DNA from: Neelides folsomi
Taxonomy: Eukaryota; Arthropoda; Collembola; Neelipleona; Neelidae
Length of the DNA stretch: 64,000 nt
Reading direction: 5' to 3'
Assembly (NCBI GenBank): GCA_034687125.1
Contig: JAQGBZ010000016.1
Coordinates: forward strand, 62,001-126,000
The notes below the pieces were generated by a model. The model was not told where the DNA came from, ran no database searches, and saw nothing but the letters and a program-made list of their open reading frames with translations. Shown in pieces: positions 36,801 to 58,302 of the stretch. Position 1 is the first letter of the stretch; every line of letters starts with the position of its first letter. The translations under genes were made by a program, and so were the position numbers.

Positions 36801-37110
36801 ACGTTTACAATATCCAAAGGAACCACAAGTTCTCACTCCACCAGAGTTCAACAACAACAATAAGAAGAAGAAGAACAACTCTCAACCAACTTTGATCGAC
36901 TCATTGAGCCTTTTTACCTTACTTTTACAAAATTTAATTTGAATTTAAAACAATTCAATTTTACTCAAATTTACTTCATACTTTTTTTACTAATTTAAAT
37001 TTTGATTCTTCAATTGAAAATAAAAGACACAAATTGTAATTGAACATAAATTTGAATATATAAATATATACATACATATTATATAATTAGCAAATGAGAA
37101 AATTTTGAAA

Positions 37111-37116
37111 TTTATT
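37111..37116 (-). terminator. Poly(A) signal of Orb2/CPEB
   Basis: AATAAA on the minus strand 28 nt after the stop codon. Confidence 0.55.
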
Positions 37117-37143
37117 AAAAATGTGTAATAAAAAATGGGTTGA

Positions 37144-40100
37144 CTAACAATGAGTGAGTGTTGGAGGAAAAGGATGGGAATGGTGAGGCCTTTGGTACCG
37201 AAAAGGAAGGGCCCTTGGGCGATCGGCGCCTTCTTTCACAAGAGGCTTGTGGTACTCGCGACCCGGACGTGAGTGGATGGTGGCCCAGCAGTGCTCGCAG
37301 TAATACTAGAAGAAGAAGAAGAAGAAAAGGAGGAGAAGGATTGAAGCGGAAGGAGGAGACCGGAAACTCACCTGCAGACACGTCACGTTGGCGCAAAAGA
37401 AAGGCGCAAATTTACCGCCGCATCGTCCTCCACCACACTCGTCACAGAGCTGATCATCCAACACGTACGGCTTAACTTCAACCTACCCCAATCAAAATGG
37501 TCATTGAAGAGGGGCGAGAAGAGATAAAGTCTCTCTCAAATTAAAATTTAAAATCTCATTTAACTCACCCTCTTGTCGATATCACCGTGTTGGAGCTGGA
37601 CGAACCGAGCTGAAATCGCAGCGATGTAACTCTGTTGGTTCGAAAACGCGACACGCCCCGCTCCCTTGGGGTATTTCAGCTCTGGATCAGTATCAATGCC
37701 AGCATAGCACACGCCACCATATAGGCGATCCATGATCATCGCCAACTCGACTGTTTAAGAGTAAGTAAACCAGGATTAATAAAAAATAAAATACTAAAAT
37801 GATTATCTTTAAAGATTATGTCTCACACTCAAAATTTTTATTATTGTTCAATATTTTTTTTAAAAAAATAATTACCAGCTTTGAGAGGGCGCGGGACGCC
37901 TCCAACAAAAACGGTTTTCCTTGGGTCAAGTGGCATTGAGGCATCCAAGACAAAGTCAGCATCTGAGAGTCTCCATGGCCGGATCTGCACCGGCTTGTCC
38001 TTGATCGTGGGTGATGAGACGCAAAGATACAACTTGTCATCGTCTTGGATGCAAGCGTCAATCAATTGCTGGACGCTGCTCTCTTCTTGAAACAGAAGGA
38101 AAGCGTAGCCTTTGGGCGGGAAATAGGATTTGCTCTCCGCCTTATGCGGCCAGTCAACCACCAACGGACCAAACCGCCGGAAACTCGCCGTGATTTCCTC
38201 TGCAAATAAGACAATAAATATTCAATTAAAATATATTATTCACAAAACACTAATAAACATTTTTTATATAAAATGTGAAGGTCATATGAATTATCACAAA
38301 AATCAATCTTTTACATACCTTCATCAATATCTGGTGGAAGACCGCCAACAAAGACCTTCCTCGAAAATCGCTCGCCTGAATCTGCCCCTCCGCCAGTCAC
38401 TGCCACAACAGCTCTTGGAGAAACTGATGCCACCGGCGGTTGTTGATCATCCTCTAGCAAATATCCGCCTCCGCCGACATCCTCCCCATATGCCCATTTG
38501 GGTGAGGGGAAATGAGGGCCGTCCGGAAATCCAGCATCCTTTCGGTTCCCGCGCTCGTCACCGCTTCGCATCATTTCAGAAAGATATTGTTCCAGTGACC
38601 GCATGTTGTCCAGAGGCCCCGCTCCGTTACGTTCCTAATAAAATAAAACTCAAAGTTGAACTATTTGTAACTGTTCAACCATCCTCCCCCCAATCCCTAT
38701 TATAGGAATATTGGAACTTGGAAACCCAGTTAGAAAAATATCAAAAAAGGATGATAGGAAATATCTCGTTCACGACCAAAATGACCACCATCGCCCACAT
38801 TCTTTCCTGTCAATCGACCCAAGTTGGGCCCAAAAGACTCGTTTCTCAACTCATGGGTCCATAATATAGTAAAGTGACCGGTTGGGGAGGCCAATGACAT
38901 CCACTGTCTGGCTGTCACACAGACAAGTTTAACTTAAAAAACAAACTCAACAGCCTTACCTCAAACATCATTCAAAATAATTAGCGAGGGTTCATTTAAC
39001 TCAAAGTCAGCCATTTAAGGATCAATCAATCAAAATGTTGAATTCTCATTTGAAATCTTTCCCTCACCACTTCATTATCATCAATTGTCACACAATATTT
39101 TTGTGGAAAAATTGTAGGAAAATTCGAAACAAAATCATCATTATTATTGGCTTTGATAATGAAATACACCTCCATGATTTTAAAAGGAAAAATTTCATAA
39201 AGGTGTTTTTATCCTATCCATCGTCAATCATTTTATTCTGGAAATGTTCATCATCGAGGCTGATGCGATAGATCTATGATTAAATATGGAGCCTTGAGGG
39301 TTCTCTTTCTCTCCAATCCAAACTTCGCCTTCTTTCGGAGATTCGGAAAGTGGGTCAAATGCGCAGACCCAACCCGCGTCGCTCCAAAATCCCCTCCCTT
39401 CACAATTGACCATCGTGGGAGAGACGCCGCCGTGGAGAGAAATCCCCCCCCCCCCATAAAATATCGTTTTTTCTTAATTACCCTCTCCGGGTTTTCATCC
39501 ATCAAATGGACTTCAATCAATTACCCGGATGGAAAAAAGAAAGAAAGGGGGAAAAAGATGAATCCCAAAATTCTCCCTTCTTTTATTGACGCATCTTCCG
39601 GTTAATTGTAAATGATTTCCAATGGGAATTTTATCATTTTCTTCTTCATGTGGTCGTTTAATTATTATTGAGAAAGGTTCCTCCATATCTTGAGGGCCAT
39701 ATTTTTCATTATGTGAACGGAAAATTTTTAGAGCCATTTTATAAATCATCCTTATTTGGAATGATTTAGAATCCTTCCATAAGACCAAAGAACCCTCGAT
39801 CTTAATTCTCTTCAAATATTAAAAGAAATGAAATAAGTCTATTTATTATAAAAAAATCTTATTTCCTCACTAATGGATAAAAAGAGATACTATAATCAAT
39901 AGATAATAAAAGTATAAAAAAACAATGAAGAATGAAATTTATAAAAATATTTCCATTCTGATATCTACCGAGAAGTGAAATTCACTCCGAGAAATGTAAA
40001 AGTGAAAGTGGGGGATTCCTCGCATGGGAGTTTCAGATCGCGGTTCTGAGAATTCAATCAATCAATATATAGTATGAAAAGCGTTTCAAACTCAAAACGA

Positions 40101-42503
40101 CCCAAAAATCAAATGATTAAAACCATTAAATTAAAATCCAAATCAGCCATTGAATCAATCCCCAATGGGTTAGTCCATTAACTCATCTTTTTCACTACAT
40201 CCCAAACTCCACCTACATATAGTTTTCACCCGGATCACAATCAATCCATGATGGGACTAGGAAATGAATGGAAGGGGGGAGATGAAGTAGGTGTGAATGT
40301 TCGGGGAATAAAGTGGGTGGGTCGATCGGAAGATCTTCACCCGCCACTCGGCTCCAACCGCCCCGTTGTTTCCTCAATTAATAATTTCTCTTACAAATGT
40401 AATAAATATAGTACTACACACACATACTACATAGTAGTTATATTTTATATAGTCATGCCATTAGCTTTTAAAGACATTGAAAGCCTTTAATTTAGTCATA
40501 GCCTTTTAGTCCAACTAATCAAACCCAATGGAATCTAATCAAACCTAATCAACTTTACTCAATTAACGACTTTTAAACTAAATTAGCCATGATAATTCAA
40601 TAAAGGATTTCATGTCATATTGATCAATTCTCAATAAATCCATATTGGATCTTTGTGTAAGAGTTTTAAACCAAAGAAAAGATTTATATATATATATTGA
40701 ATGTAAATTGGATTTGATGTTTTACGGGGAGCATCAACTTATTAGTGAAACTGGGTGAATTTCTCAAGGCTCGTGTCTTGAGAATGTGAGAAGTTTCCTC
40801 TCATTGTTCCGATCAACCTACTCGAGAGAGAAAATTGAATGAATGAATATTTCCCCCTGATTTAAGGAAACCCTGAAGGAGTCCTTGACCAACAATTGAA
40901 TCTCAATAATTCCATCCTTTAATCGGACCCATCTCCGCCCAGAGAGCTCATCAAAGAACCTTGGGAGGAAAAATGGAGTCACCAAACCGGGAGTGTGTCC
41001 CCAAGCTGCAAACCAAGGTCTCGTGGAATGAGGGGAAAAGAGCCGAAAATAAACCGAGGGAGTTTTCTCTCCCGAGTTGGCAAACTCCTTCGGGTTGAGA
41101 TACTGCCAGGTGGAAAGAAAAACCCTCATTAATTACCACCGCCGATCCCAACGCCGATCCAAACTCAAAGTTGAACAACATTCGGACTTCCAATAAGCTC
41201 ATTTATTATATATAAATCCCCTTCCATACAGCTCCACAATTATTCCTTGTAAAAGTTCCTCGTGACAATTAGTTCGAGTTATGGAATTCTCTTCTAATGC
41301 ATTTCCTCCATTTCCGTGCTAAATGGAACACGTGGTAAATTCCGGTAATGAGGTCATAGGTCAAAGAAATAACCAGGAGGCCACATGAATAGTAAAGTGA
41401 TGAGAAGTTGGTGGAAGGTGGTCATGAGAGAAAATTTCTCCCTGAGAACCCCTGGGAGAGAAGTAAATTTTTTTACCTGAAAGAGCGGCTCGCTCTCCGT
41501 CACTCCTCCGTCGTATGCGGCGAAAGATCCCTTCCCAGTGAAATTCCGCCGAAAATTGGGAGGAACCATCATCGTCGGACTAGGCTTCCTATATCCAAAT
41601 TCATATAGGTTAATTCCTCATCCTTGTGCAATGAAGGTTCTTAATTGAAATGCATTATTGGAAAGAGTGATTTAAATAGGTTCATTGAGAGTCATTGATT
41701 TGTGAATATTAACCACAATTGGATTCACTGTCTGATCGGGCGGATTGTAAAAACACCCTTGAATATGAAATGGCGAATCGGGCAAAGATCTCCCAGTAAC
41801 TGGCTATTTATGGAAATATGGAATCCATCCAAACTCCTGGCCTCAATGTCCCAGGAAAAATTGAATGGGGATTCTTCCACGATGGTGATCCATCATTACA
41901 ATGGGAGTTATTCAAATGAAATAATGGTTCGGGGCCTTACCCGTAGACTGCGTTGGCGGTCTTCATGTTCGGCCGGAGCTGACCTCGCTGCTGTTGATAT
42001 CCAAAGGGCGGAAATCGACCGACCCCGGTGTTCCCCCCGCTGTGTCTCGGAGTCTGCTGCGGGAAGGGCGAGCGTCTCGGACCATACGGCCCATTTTGGT
42101 TCATGCCTGGAGAAGATTGGAGTTAAAGAAGGGCATTTGGAGGTGTGGGATGGTAATTAGGATAATGGTTGCACGTACTCATGTTGGGCGGCGGCGGAGC
42201 AAAGTTGTGATAGTAGTAGCCGTTCTGCGGAGCAGGGGCGTAGTTGAGGGCGGCCGCCGGCGAGTTAAAAATGTAGGAAAACTCGTCGACCGGCGGGGGC
42301 TGGGGCGAGGCCCAGACCGGGGCCATGTCTTGAGGACTCATCTTGGGCGTCGAGTCGGGCGGAGGCGGGTCGGGGGTTGGGGCGTTGAGCTTGAAGGCCT
42401 CCACCTCGTCGGCCATGTCGGGTGGGGAGTCTTGTGGGCCGACCGAGGCGGCCTCGTCCTCGTCGAGGTTCAGCTTGGCGGCTTGCGGCGAGTGTTCACC
42501 ACC
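37144..42503 (-). CDS. orb2: Orb2 / CPEB2-4-type cytoplasmic polyadenylation element-binding protein (5' end unresolved)
   Basis: RNA-binding translation regulator acting on U-rich 3' UTR sites in germ cells and synapses. From the 5' side: an exon 42179-42503 (Pro-rich, FSYIFNSPAAALNYAPAPQNG), exon about 41940-42107 (NQNGPYGPRRSPFPQQTP, FGYQQQRGQLRP), an exon near 41471-41590 (KPSPTMMVPPNFRRNFTGKG), then ERNGAGPLDNMRSLEQYLSE. RRM1 follows (RKVFVGGLPPDI, PKGYAFLLFQEESSVQ, CVSSPTIKDKPVQIRPW), RRM2 (TVFVGGVPRPLKA, LAMIMDRLYGGVCYAGIDTD, GAGRVAFSNQQSY) and the ZZ zinc-binding domain (CDECGGGRCGGKFAPFFC, YYCEHCWATIHSRPGREYH). The C-terminal half is nearly identical to animal CPEB2-4. The exon at 42503 begins in phase 1, so at least one upstream coding exon is missing, probably in the GC-rich DNA up to 42870. 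No long polyglutamine tract is visible. Confidence 0.93.
39444..39455 (+). repeat. Poly-C tract (C12) in an Orb2 intron
   Basis: Twelve consecutive C within a GC-richer patch (39290-39530) of the large Orb2 intron. The patch has open frames on both strands but no recognisable protein; an alternative promoter or exon is possible. Confidence 0.85.
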
Positions 42504-42900
42504 TGGGCGACATGTTAAGGTCGCCGATCCTTCAGGGCCCCAGGGTTCCCCATGACCTGCCGAGAAAGAAACGATGTACAGACGACCACCTCGGTCCGCC
42601 CTCACCTTTCCCCATGCGGAGACTCCGGCGGGTACTCACGGGTGTTGTGGGCGGGGTTCGGCCGGCCGATCCGTGGCCCTTCGTCCCGAGACCTCGTGGT
42701 CGCCTGGTGGCTGCAAGGGTTTCTTTCCAAGATGGCTGGCCCCTAGGAGTGGAGAGCTCGGCTCCGGCAAGACTGCCACCCACCCCACACGTACGCCCAA
42801 ACCCCCACCGCCCAGACGGAGCCACTCTCGGCCCCCCGCCACCCCCACCTCCCCATCGGCCACATCAGCTCAAATGTTATTGGGTCTACTCGATGCCAAC
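42504..42900 (-). promoter_or_regulatory. GC-rich 5' region of Orb2 (promoter, 5' UTR or first coding exon)
   Basis: Strongly GC-rich DNA just upstream of the first resolved Orb2 exon. Several overlapping minus-strand frames begin with ATG, but I cannot choose between them because all are low-complexity Gly/Pro/Arg sequence. An acceptor (CGCCCAG) sits at the 42503 exon edge. Confidence 0.45.
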
Positions 42901-43307
42901 TCCAGACAGATCTCCAGACACCACAAGGATCAACTTCGTCCTGGCCAATGTCAACAGCTACTCCTTATGACAATGGTTCCCTCCGATCAGAGCCAATTCA
43001 AATATAGTTATCAATCCTCAAACTCCAGACATACCACTCAAGTCAACCAATGTTCGTCACCAACTGATAAAATGATGGAAAATGTTATTTGAGGCAAAAT
43101 AGAGAGCAATGTTAATCTCCATTTAGTAAGAAACCTATCGTCCGCTTTACTTGACATCAAGATGTTAATTTAGCATGATCGAAGCCTTCCCACCTTCATA
43201 AATTGTGCGCTGGAATATGCAAATGAAATTTAAAGAATCAGAAAAGGAATTTTACATTTTATTTAAAAGAATGTTCGTGTATTAAAAAGGGTTTTTGATG
43301 GTTTCAG

Positions 43308-43313
43308 TTTATT
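43308..43313 (-). terminator. Poly(A) signal of casein kinase I alpha
   Basis: AATAAA on the minus strand about 190 nt after the stop codon. DNA from 42901 to 43307 contains no other gene I can support. Confidence 0.45.
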
Positions 43314-43498
43314 CTTACATTGTATTTAAGGGACTGAGTCTGCAATAATGTAATTGAACGCAACTGGACCGGGAGGGTGATAAAAAAGGAATATATTTAA
43401 AAAGGGTGGGCAAAGAAGGAGGGGTTGCGATTAAAATTAAATCATTAGTTGATTGTTGTTTAAAATGAGACAACTGGGCTGAGGGGTGGCGACTGGGT

Positions 43499-45267
43499 TC
43501 AGTTGTTCCCGCCGGTGGTGTTGTTGGGTCCGATGCTTGTCGCTTGGAGGGTCGGCTGAGATTGAGAATTGGCGGCCATGGATGCGGCCGTCTTCTGCTT
43601 CAGCATTGTCCAATCGAAGGTGTAGTCGTATTGGTGGTTCAATGTTCGGAAGAGGATCCGGAAGAGCTGGCGAAGATACATGTAGTCCGGAACTTCCTCG
43701 AACCTCAGACCGCGACAGTAGTTCAAATACATCGCGAATTCAGCAGGGTAACCCTAAAATAAAAGAGAGGTTAATTGAATCAATTTCAAATTGAATAAAA
43801 ATTAAATTAATTATGATGTAATATTTTGAAATTTACTTTGCATAGCAATTCGACCGGGGTGGACATTTTCTTTTCACTAATTTTCTCGTATTTTTGCTTC
43901 TTCGTAGCGGCCTTGAGTCCTTGCCACGGAAGGCTCCCCCGATTAAAGTACATGAGGACGTAACCGAGAGACTCCATGTCATCACGACGGCTAAAGATAG
44001 TAATATAAACAATTAAAATAACCTCGATAAAACTCTCAAATTGATAATAAATGAATAATCAAAAAGGCGATAAATTCTCACCTCTGCTCAATTCCGAGAT
44101 GAGCGTTTATAGAGGCATAGCGAGCCGTTCCGGTCAAGTTTTTGTCCTCACGATATGGAATATGATGGCGAGTACGGGAGTCACGGTATTTCTTCGCAAG
44201 CCCGAAATCAATCAAATATAGCTGGAAACAAACAAATTACGATTCTTATGGTGAACCACAATTACATTAAAATGGTAAACCAAGTTGTTCATTCAACAGG
44301 AGCATAATTAAGTAAAATTAATAAACCAATCAATTGAATTAAATAAACAATTGACTGGTCCTGAGTGAATCGGAATTGATATAATAAATGGGAGTGTAAT
44401 TGCATCATAAATTTTTTAAGGCTGGCTCATCGCATTTTAGCAAAGGATATTATTTTATAAAATAATTTGTTAATATAATTTAAATACCTTGTTGCAATGC
44501 CTCCCAATCCCCATTAGGAAATTGTCTGGTTTGATGTCCCGATGAATAAAATTCTTTGTATGAATATACTCCACACGCCCTATCATCTGATCAGCGAGCA
44601 TGAGCACAGTTTTAATGGTGAATCGTCGGGAGCAGAAATTGAAGAGATCTTCCAGTGAAGGGCCAAGAAGGTCCATCACCAAAACGTTGTAATCCCTTTC
44701 TTGTCCATACCACCTAGGAAGAAAGAAAAGGTTTAAGGAGTTGGTTTAATGGGTTATGAAACGAATCTCAACTAGGAGTTAAATGAGATGTTTTTAAATG
44801 TTAATTATATTTACCGAATGTGTGGAATTCCAACCCCGCCTTGAAGAATTTTGTACAGCTTGCTTTCATAAAGAAGCTGAGGATGACGAGCTTTGCAACT
44901 CTCCAACTTCACGGCCACTTCCTGGAATGAGAAAAGAAGATGAACAAAGGGTGGAAAATTGGCTACTGGGTCCGAATCCCGCTCTTTTAAATTCCTCGTG
45001 AGGATCAAAGTGCCCGGAGCGAAGGACCAGGGCGGGCCAAGGACCGATGCGGGAGAGGGTCGGGAAAGTGGTGATTGTGCCAGAGAGCCTCCATTTTAAT
45101 TTCCCTTGTCGAGTGGAAAGAGGACGGGGTTATTTCCTCACCTCGCCATTTGTAATGTTGATGCCCAGGTAGATATCTCCAAAAGACCCCGACCCGATTT
45201 TCCTCACCAGCCTGTACCTCCCTCCGACGATGAACTCTGACCTCGAAGCGGGGATCGCCGAGGCCAT
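43499..45267 (-). CDS. CSNK1A1: Casein kinase I alpha
   Basis: Serine/threonine kinase of the CK1 family. It primes beta-catenin/Armadillo and Ci/Gli for turnover and has cell-cycle and clock roles. The N-terminus is [21 protein letters not shown], then the Gly loop [13 protein letters not shown], the lysine exon [38 protein letters not shown], the catalytic loop [46 protein letters not shown] (CK1 substrate-recognition loop), [18 protein letters not shown], and a tail region [32 protein letters not shown]. This start and tail are the alpha type, not delta/epsilon. The short Gln/Ser/Asn-rich C-terminus ends GGNN. About seven exons with small introns. All catalytic residues are present. Confidence 0.97.
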
Positions 45268-48135
45268 GACCACTGAAGTTTGCTCTGGGAGGTGGGCGAA
45301 CGAGTGAAGCAGGAAACGTCTGGCGAAGCCCAACACACCCAACTTTCTCTCTGCTGCGCATCTAGCCCTCCCATCTCTCTGAACAACTCCAACTCCACAT
45401 CCCCCACTTCAGCCACCAACTCCTCTCGAGTCAAAACCAACAACTACGATATACAACTTGCCTAATCACAATTTACTAAACAATGATGGTGAATCACAAA
45501 TATGAGAAACATTCTATTCATTTACCATTATATGCCCATTCCCTATGTCTCAAAATTCTCTCTAGTTTAGTTGAGGAAAATGGTCGATTTTGGACTGTTT
45601 TCTCTACACAGCAAATGAAAAATTAATGAGTAGTTTAAACTTTAAACCTTTACTTTCTTTTGAGATTTGGACGTTTTCCGCTTTAAGAAAATAAATATAA
45701 TGTATTTGTTACCTAAGATGGGTTATGGAATAATGCATTGGGTAGTCACAAAGCTCCCGATGTTCTCAATTAAATGGAATTTAACCAGTTTAATCAAAAG
45801 TTTTACTGTTAATTAGCATTTATTTTTATAAATGTGTGGCTGTGGCGGTGGAATTGCATTAGAGGGCCGGAGAGCCTCGCAACATTTGACGAAATGATTA
45901 GGAGTGGAAAAACTTGAAAAATTGCAATATTAGCCGAAGTGGTTGCGTGGGTCTTGGAGTGGTGGAAGGAGAAGTTCCAAGAGCAGAGGACGAGTTTCCT
46001 GGTGAAAAACAGTTAGAAGCTCAAATCGCCCCGGACTTTATCTCCGACGAACATCTTCTGGGGAGAGTCATCTTGTTCCGACCAAGGCCCCCATGAGGGT
46101 CCTCTCAAGGATCCTATACCAACCCCAACCCTCCTCGAGATATACGGCCATAGATAGACCCCCTCGCCATCCGCTGGGGTGGAAGCCCAACAGCCAACAA
46201 TTATTCATTCCCATCTTCACTTTCTTCACAGACGAAATCCGCCATTGGAATGGCTGGTTGATTTCATTTACGAACCTTCGGAAACGACTCTCATTAAGCG
46301 ATACTTTCTTGGGCGGAAATTGATGAAAATGAGCTTGGCGTATTGAGATGAATTGAAAGAATGTGGAATTGGGAAATCGTGGTTTGAGATTGGATCATTT
46401 TCCCCCTTCCTTGGTTCTACCTTGGTTCTGAATTTAAAAAAGGAAGTGGATTAAAGGAAGGGTGGAAAGAGAATGGTGAGGCCTTGGGAGATGAGTCGCC
46501 TTTTTCTTTACAATCCCCTAATTATGACAACGAGGGGTTGATTGAAGAATCCGAAGGGGAAGAAGCTCAAAGGATGAATCTCCCCTTCCTCCAGGTTTAA
46601 AAAACATGGCCAATTCCGCCATCCAATTTCCCAGCCCTGATGAAATTAAAAGGATCCAGAACTTTCACTCACCATTCAATCGGAAATATTCGTTTATTCC
46701 CATCCCATGGCTCTGATCATTTAAATCGAAACTGAAATGACCGCCTGAAGATCAATTCAAAGCTCCTGAAATCGTTCATCATCCGCCAATTTGACCTCCG
46801 ATGAGACCTCGGTGTTCCTTCCATCATCATCCCCATACTTGCATTATAATTACTATGTGTACACACCATATGGATGGTAATTCCGCCTCTAGACCTTTGA
46901 TAATAATATGATCCTTGGATGGCGAGGTTGAGGATTTCTATAAATCGATCGTCTCCTCCCCTTCATTCCCACCGACGCCACCACCGTCAATTCTGCCCAA
47001 CATTTCGACCAAGGAAGGACGACGACGTTCATCACCTCTATTTGAACATCACCTTTGGAAATGAGTCTTTACAAATAATTCCAATGCTAAGAAGAGAAGA
47101 CCTCGAAAAGAACAAAAACCATTGTTCGCAATTCTTCACTTGACTTCATCGAGTACGCAATGTAAGAACCATTATGCACTTTCATTTGCAGATCTACGAG
47201 ATTTATATGTGATTGCGTTATATATTAAATGACAAATGGCGGTGTTGGTTGATTGGATCTCATGTAATTTGGATTGGGAGGTTGAGGACCTTTTAATTCT
47301 TCACTTGAATGAATCTTGTGGAGGTCTGGCGTCTCATTATCTAATGGACTGCTGGACTCCTTCTGCAGGGGGCCAGTGGCGGAATTGAGCCCGGAGAAAG
47401 TGAATCACGGGAGGGTGCGGGTAACAATGGGTAGGGATTGTTGGGGAGAATCCACCCTCCCGCAAACCCCACCATTCCATCCACGCCATCGACTAAACAG
47501 GGAGTGAAAGGTCTCATTCCGGCGGACCCGAATTCCGAATAATCCGCCCTCATCGATCTGCTCCTATCAGATGATTGGAAATCGGAAATGTCGGGCGGGA
47601 ACTCAATTATTTAATATCATTCAAATTCACCCCTCGTCTTAATCAAACCCGAAACCTGCCTTCAGATACACCCACCCTCATATAGCAAATCTCCCAGATA
47701 TAAGAAAATGCACGAGGAGAATAGCACCATGCATGCGTAAGCCCATCCGGCTCAAATCACCATAATAAATATATGACCAGGTATGATATATCCGCCATAT
47801 GCCGATTTTCTCTATACATCTATGTAGAGCATTGTAGAGCTAATTTCAATTTTCCAATATTCCTGTGAAATACATGAAGTTTCAAACTGCCATTGATCTT
47901 GGAATTGAAGTTAAAGGTTGCTAAAGTTTGAAAAAGTCTTTTCGCCCCAATTAACCAGAAATTAACAAACTCGCCGTTTAACTTTCAAGTCCTCATCACA
48001 TTTAAACCCGGCGAAGTTGAAACCTGTCAAAACCGGGAAATCAACTTTTCGTATTGAATTGGAATTAAGGAAAATAATATTAATTTGATCAAGTTCCATT
48101 TCTTATCGTATGTACATTATATATATATACCAAGG

Positions 48136-48179
<44 letters not shown>

Positions 48180-48261
48180 TCTAGTCTAGGGATATTTCAT
48201 ATTTATTTCCTTCCTATACCCCTAACTCCACATGTTGGTATATGCTCTCATGGTGTATTTC
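45268..48261. other. Intergenic region upstream of CK1 alpha
   Basis: The first 180 bases are GC-richer and likely carry the CK1 alpha promoter and 5' UTR. After that, AT-rich DNA alternates with moderately GC-rich patches (45900-46200, 46920-47140, 47330-47560) that have short open frames on the plus strand, none with recognisable domains or consistent splice joins. I see no supported gene. Confidence 0.5.
48139..48178. repeat. (TA)20 microsatellite
   Basis: Twenty uninterrupted TA units, with a shorter TA run just before it at about 48117-48129. Confidence 0.9.
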
Positions 48262-49020
48262 CTCATAGCTGCAAAGTGAACGTGGATGACTTGGCGCTGG
48301 GGGCAAACTGCATTTTTTCCTCTTTCTCTCTCCGGGTCTCTCGCCCAAGTGTGGTCCCCGAGTTCCGGACCGAGAGATTATGTGTCTTGGCCGCAGCGTT
48401 GGCAGCGTGTTTGTCGTGTTGTTGGCGGGAGGGGCGGCCGTGTAGTTCGGCTGGCACACTCAGAGTGGTGGGAGAGTTGAAGGCGAGGTGAAGTCGTCGT
48501 CCGCCCCACTCGCTCTGCAGCTCCAACCCGAGGGGAATGCATTGAGTAAGAGAGAAAAAACTCCAAGGCCTTTGGAGTGAGTCAGGGCTGTGAGAGACCT
48601 TGTGCTCCCTCCTGCAAACTCCTCAGTTCTCCCCCACTCGAGCACCCAGACGTTCCTCGCGCTCCGACTCCCGAACCCGGAGAAGACAACCGCCGCTCCG
48701 AGATCCGGCCCTTCCCCCCAGTACCAATTGTGGCATTGTTGCGACGGCCCCCGCGGTTGCACAACGCTCAGTTTCACACCTCTCCAAGTGAATCATTGCA
48801 AGTAAGAGTCATTTGAGATTCGTCAGTGTGTTTTTCCCTACTTTTCCCGAGGGACCCGGGCAGTTTGGAGGAAACGGGCAATCCCGAACCCTGGGCCTCA
48901 ATTCCGCCGAGGCGGAGGATGCTTCAATCCAAAATTCCTCTAGTGGAGTGAAGGAGGCCTTCGAAGGGTCCTCCGGGTGTTCCTTACGGCCAGGGCGTTG
49001 TCTCCCTCTCTCGTAGAGCC
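48262..49020 (+). promoter_or_regulatory. GC-rich island, probable promoter and 5' UTR exon of the RNF38/44 gene
   Basis: A GC- and CpG-rich block in AT-rich DNA upstream of the RNF38/44 coding exons. A donor-like CAA|GTAAGA at about 48800 could splice to the acceptor TTTCCTTTTCAG just before the ATG at 49940. Overlapping frames on both strands are explained by base composition. Assignment to this gene is inferred from position. Between 49021 and 49939 I see no other feature. Confidence 0.4.
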
Positions 49021-49939
49021 AAAGGAAGTTCGGGCATGTTATGGACACTTCCTGCTCCAACAACCACCCTGGAGGAGACAAAGGACCTCCCCTCCTAATT
49101 ACCAAACCTCAATTATTCAAAACTCCCCCAGGAAAACAATAAATGCCCGCTGTTGGAAACTCCTTCGTAGTTGAACATTTCTAAAATGCTTACTTAATAA
49201 TCTAAAATGCTCTAAAATCTTACCCCTCCACCAAATCCCCCTGGATTGCTCCTCCAGAATGCCCAAATAACTATGGAGGAGTTGGAGACCCGAGGGTCAA
49301 GAGAAATACCTAGCCGATTTAGACACCTAAGTGTTTCAATTGCCAATGGAGAGGCAAAAAGGAATTTTTCATTCATTCCAATTAATGACGTTTTTTCCTC
49401 CTCGTCAATGAGAAATTTATTTGGGATATGATTTGAGATCTGAGTGATTGGAAATATTTGTTTTACATATATTGTGTATTTACTAATACGAATTCCATGG
49501 TCTTTTCCCCCATTCCTTTTCCCCAATAAATTGTTGGGTGTTCCGAGGGATTCGGAGGGTCTTTTTATCCACCACCGGGGCATTGGAGGATTTCCCCAAC
49601 CAATTCCCCGAAAAGGAAGGGCCCAGTAAGATTGAAAGGGGGAACTTGGCTGGGTCGAAATGGTGGAATGTTTAGGAAATGAATGAGCAATAATGGGATT
49701 GTTGCAAAGGGTGTTGGGGCTCTCTCAGTTAGCACACCGTTCCATTACTTCATCGGTGGGTGAGTGGGGAGATTCCTCTCACATCTTCGAACCTTTGAGG
49801 CCCTTCACACCCCGCCCCTCCTCACAGGCCATTTCTCCTCACAAACCATTTGAGTCAGAGGGCATTTAAAGAAAGGGACACCGGGGTTGTGTGAATCGGC
49901 GATGTGCTCAAGTTCTCTCTTTCCTTTTCAGAGACAGGG

Positions 49940-58302
<8,363 letters not shown>

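Larger units (their letters stand above)
28326..37110. other. AT-rich gene desert
   Basis: About 8.8 kb with no gene I can support. Open frames are short and lack splice context or family resemblance. It contains homopolymers, a long inverted repeat, a short hairpin with nuclear-receptor half-sites, and a purine-rich patch near 36620-36900. It lies between the 5' end of RFWD3 and the 3' end of Orb2, so distal regulatory DNA or unrecognised non-coding RNA is possible. Confidence 0.6.

Noticed and set aside
39276-39605. 109-codon plus-strand frame antisense to the Orb2 intron
   Set aside because: GC-rich patch containing C12; overlapping frames on the other strand of similar length; no family resemblance.
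40818-41202. Two overlapping minus-strand frames in an Orb2 intron
   Set aside because: They do not join in phase with Orb2 exons and show no known domain.
48262-49105. Many overlapping 60-105-codon frames on both strands
   Set aside because: Explained by high GC content of a probable promoter/5' UTR island; none has protein-like family features.
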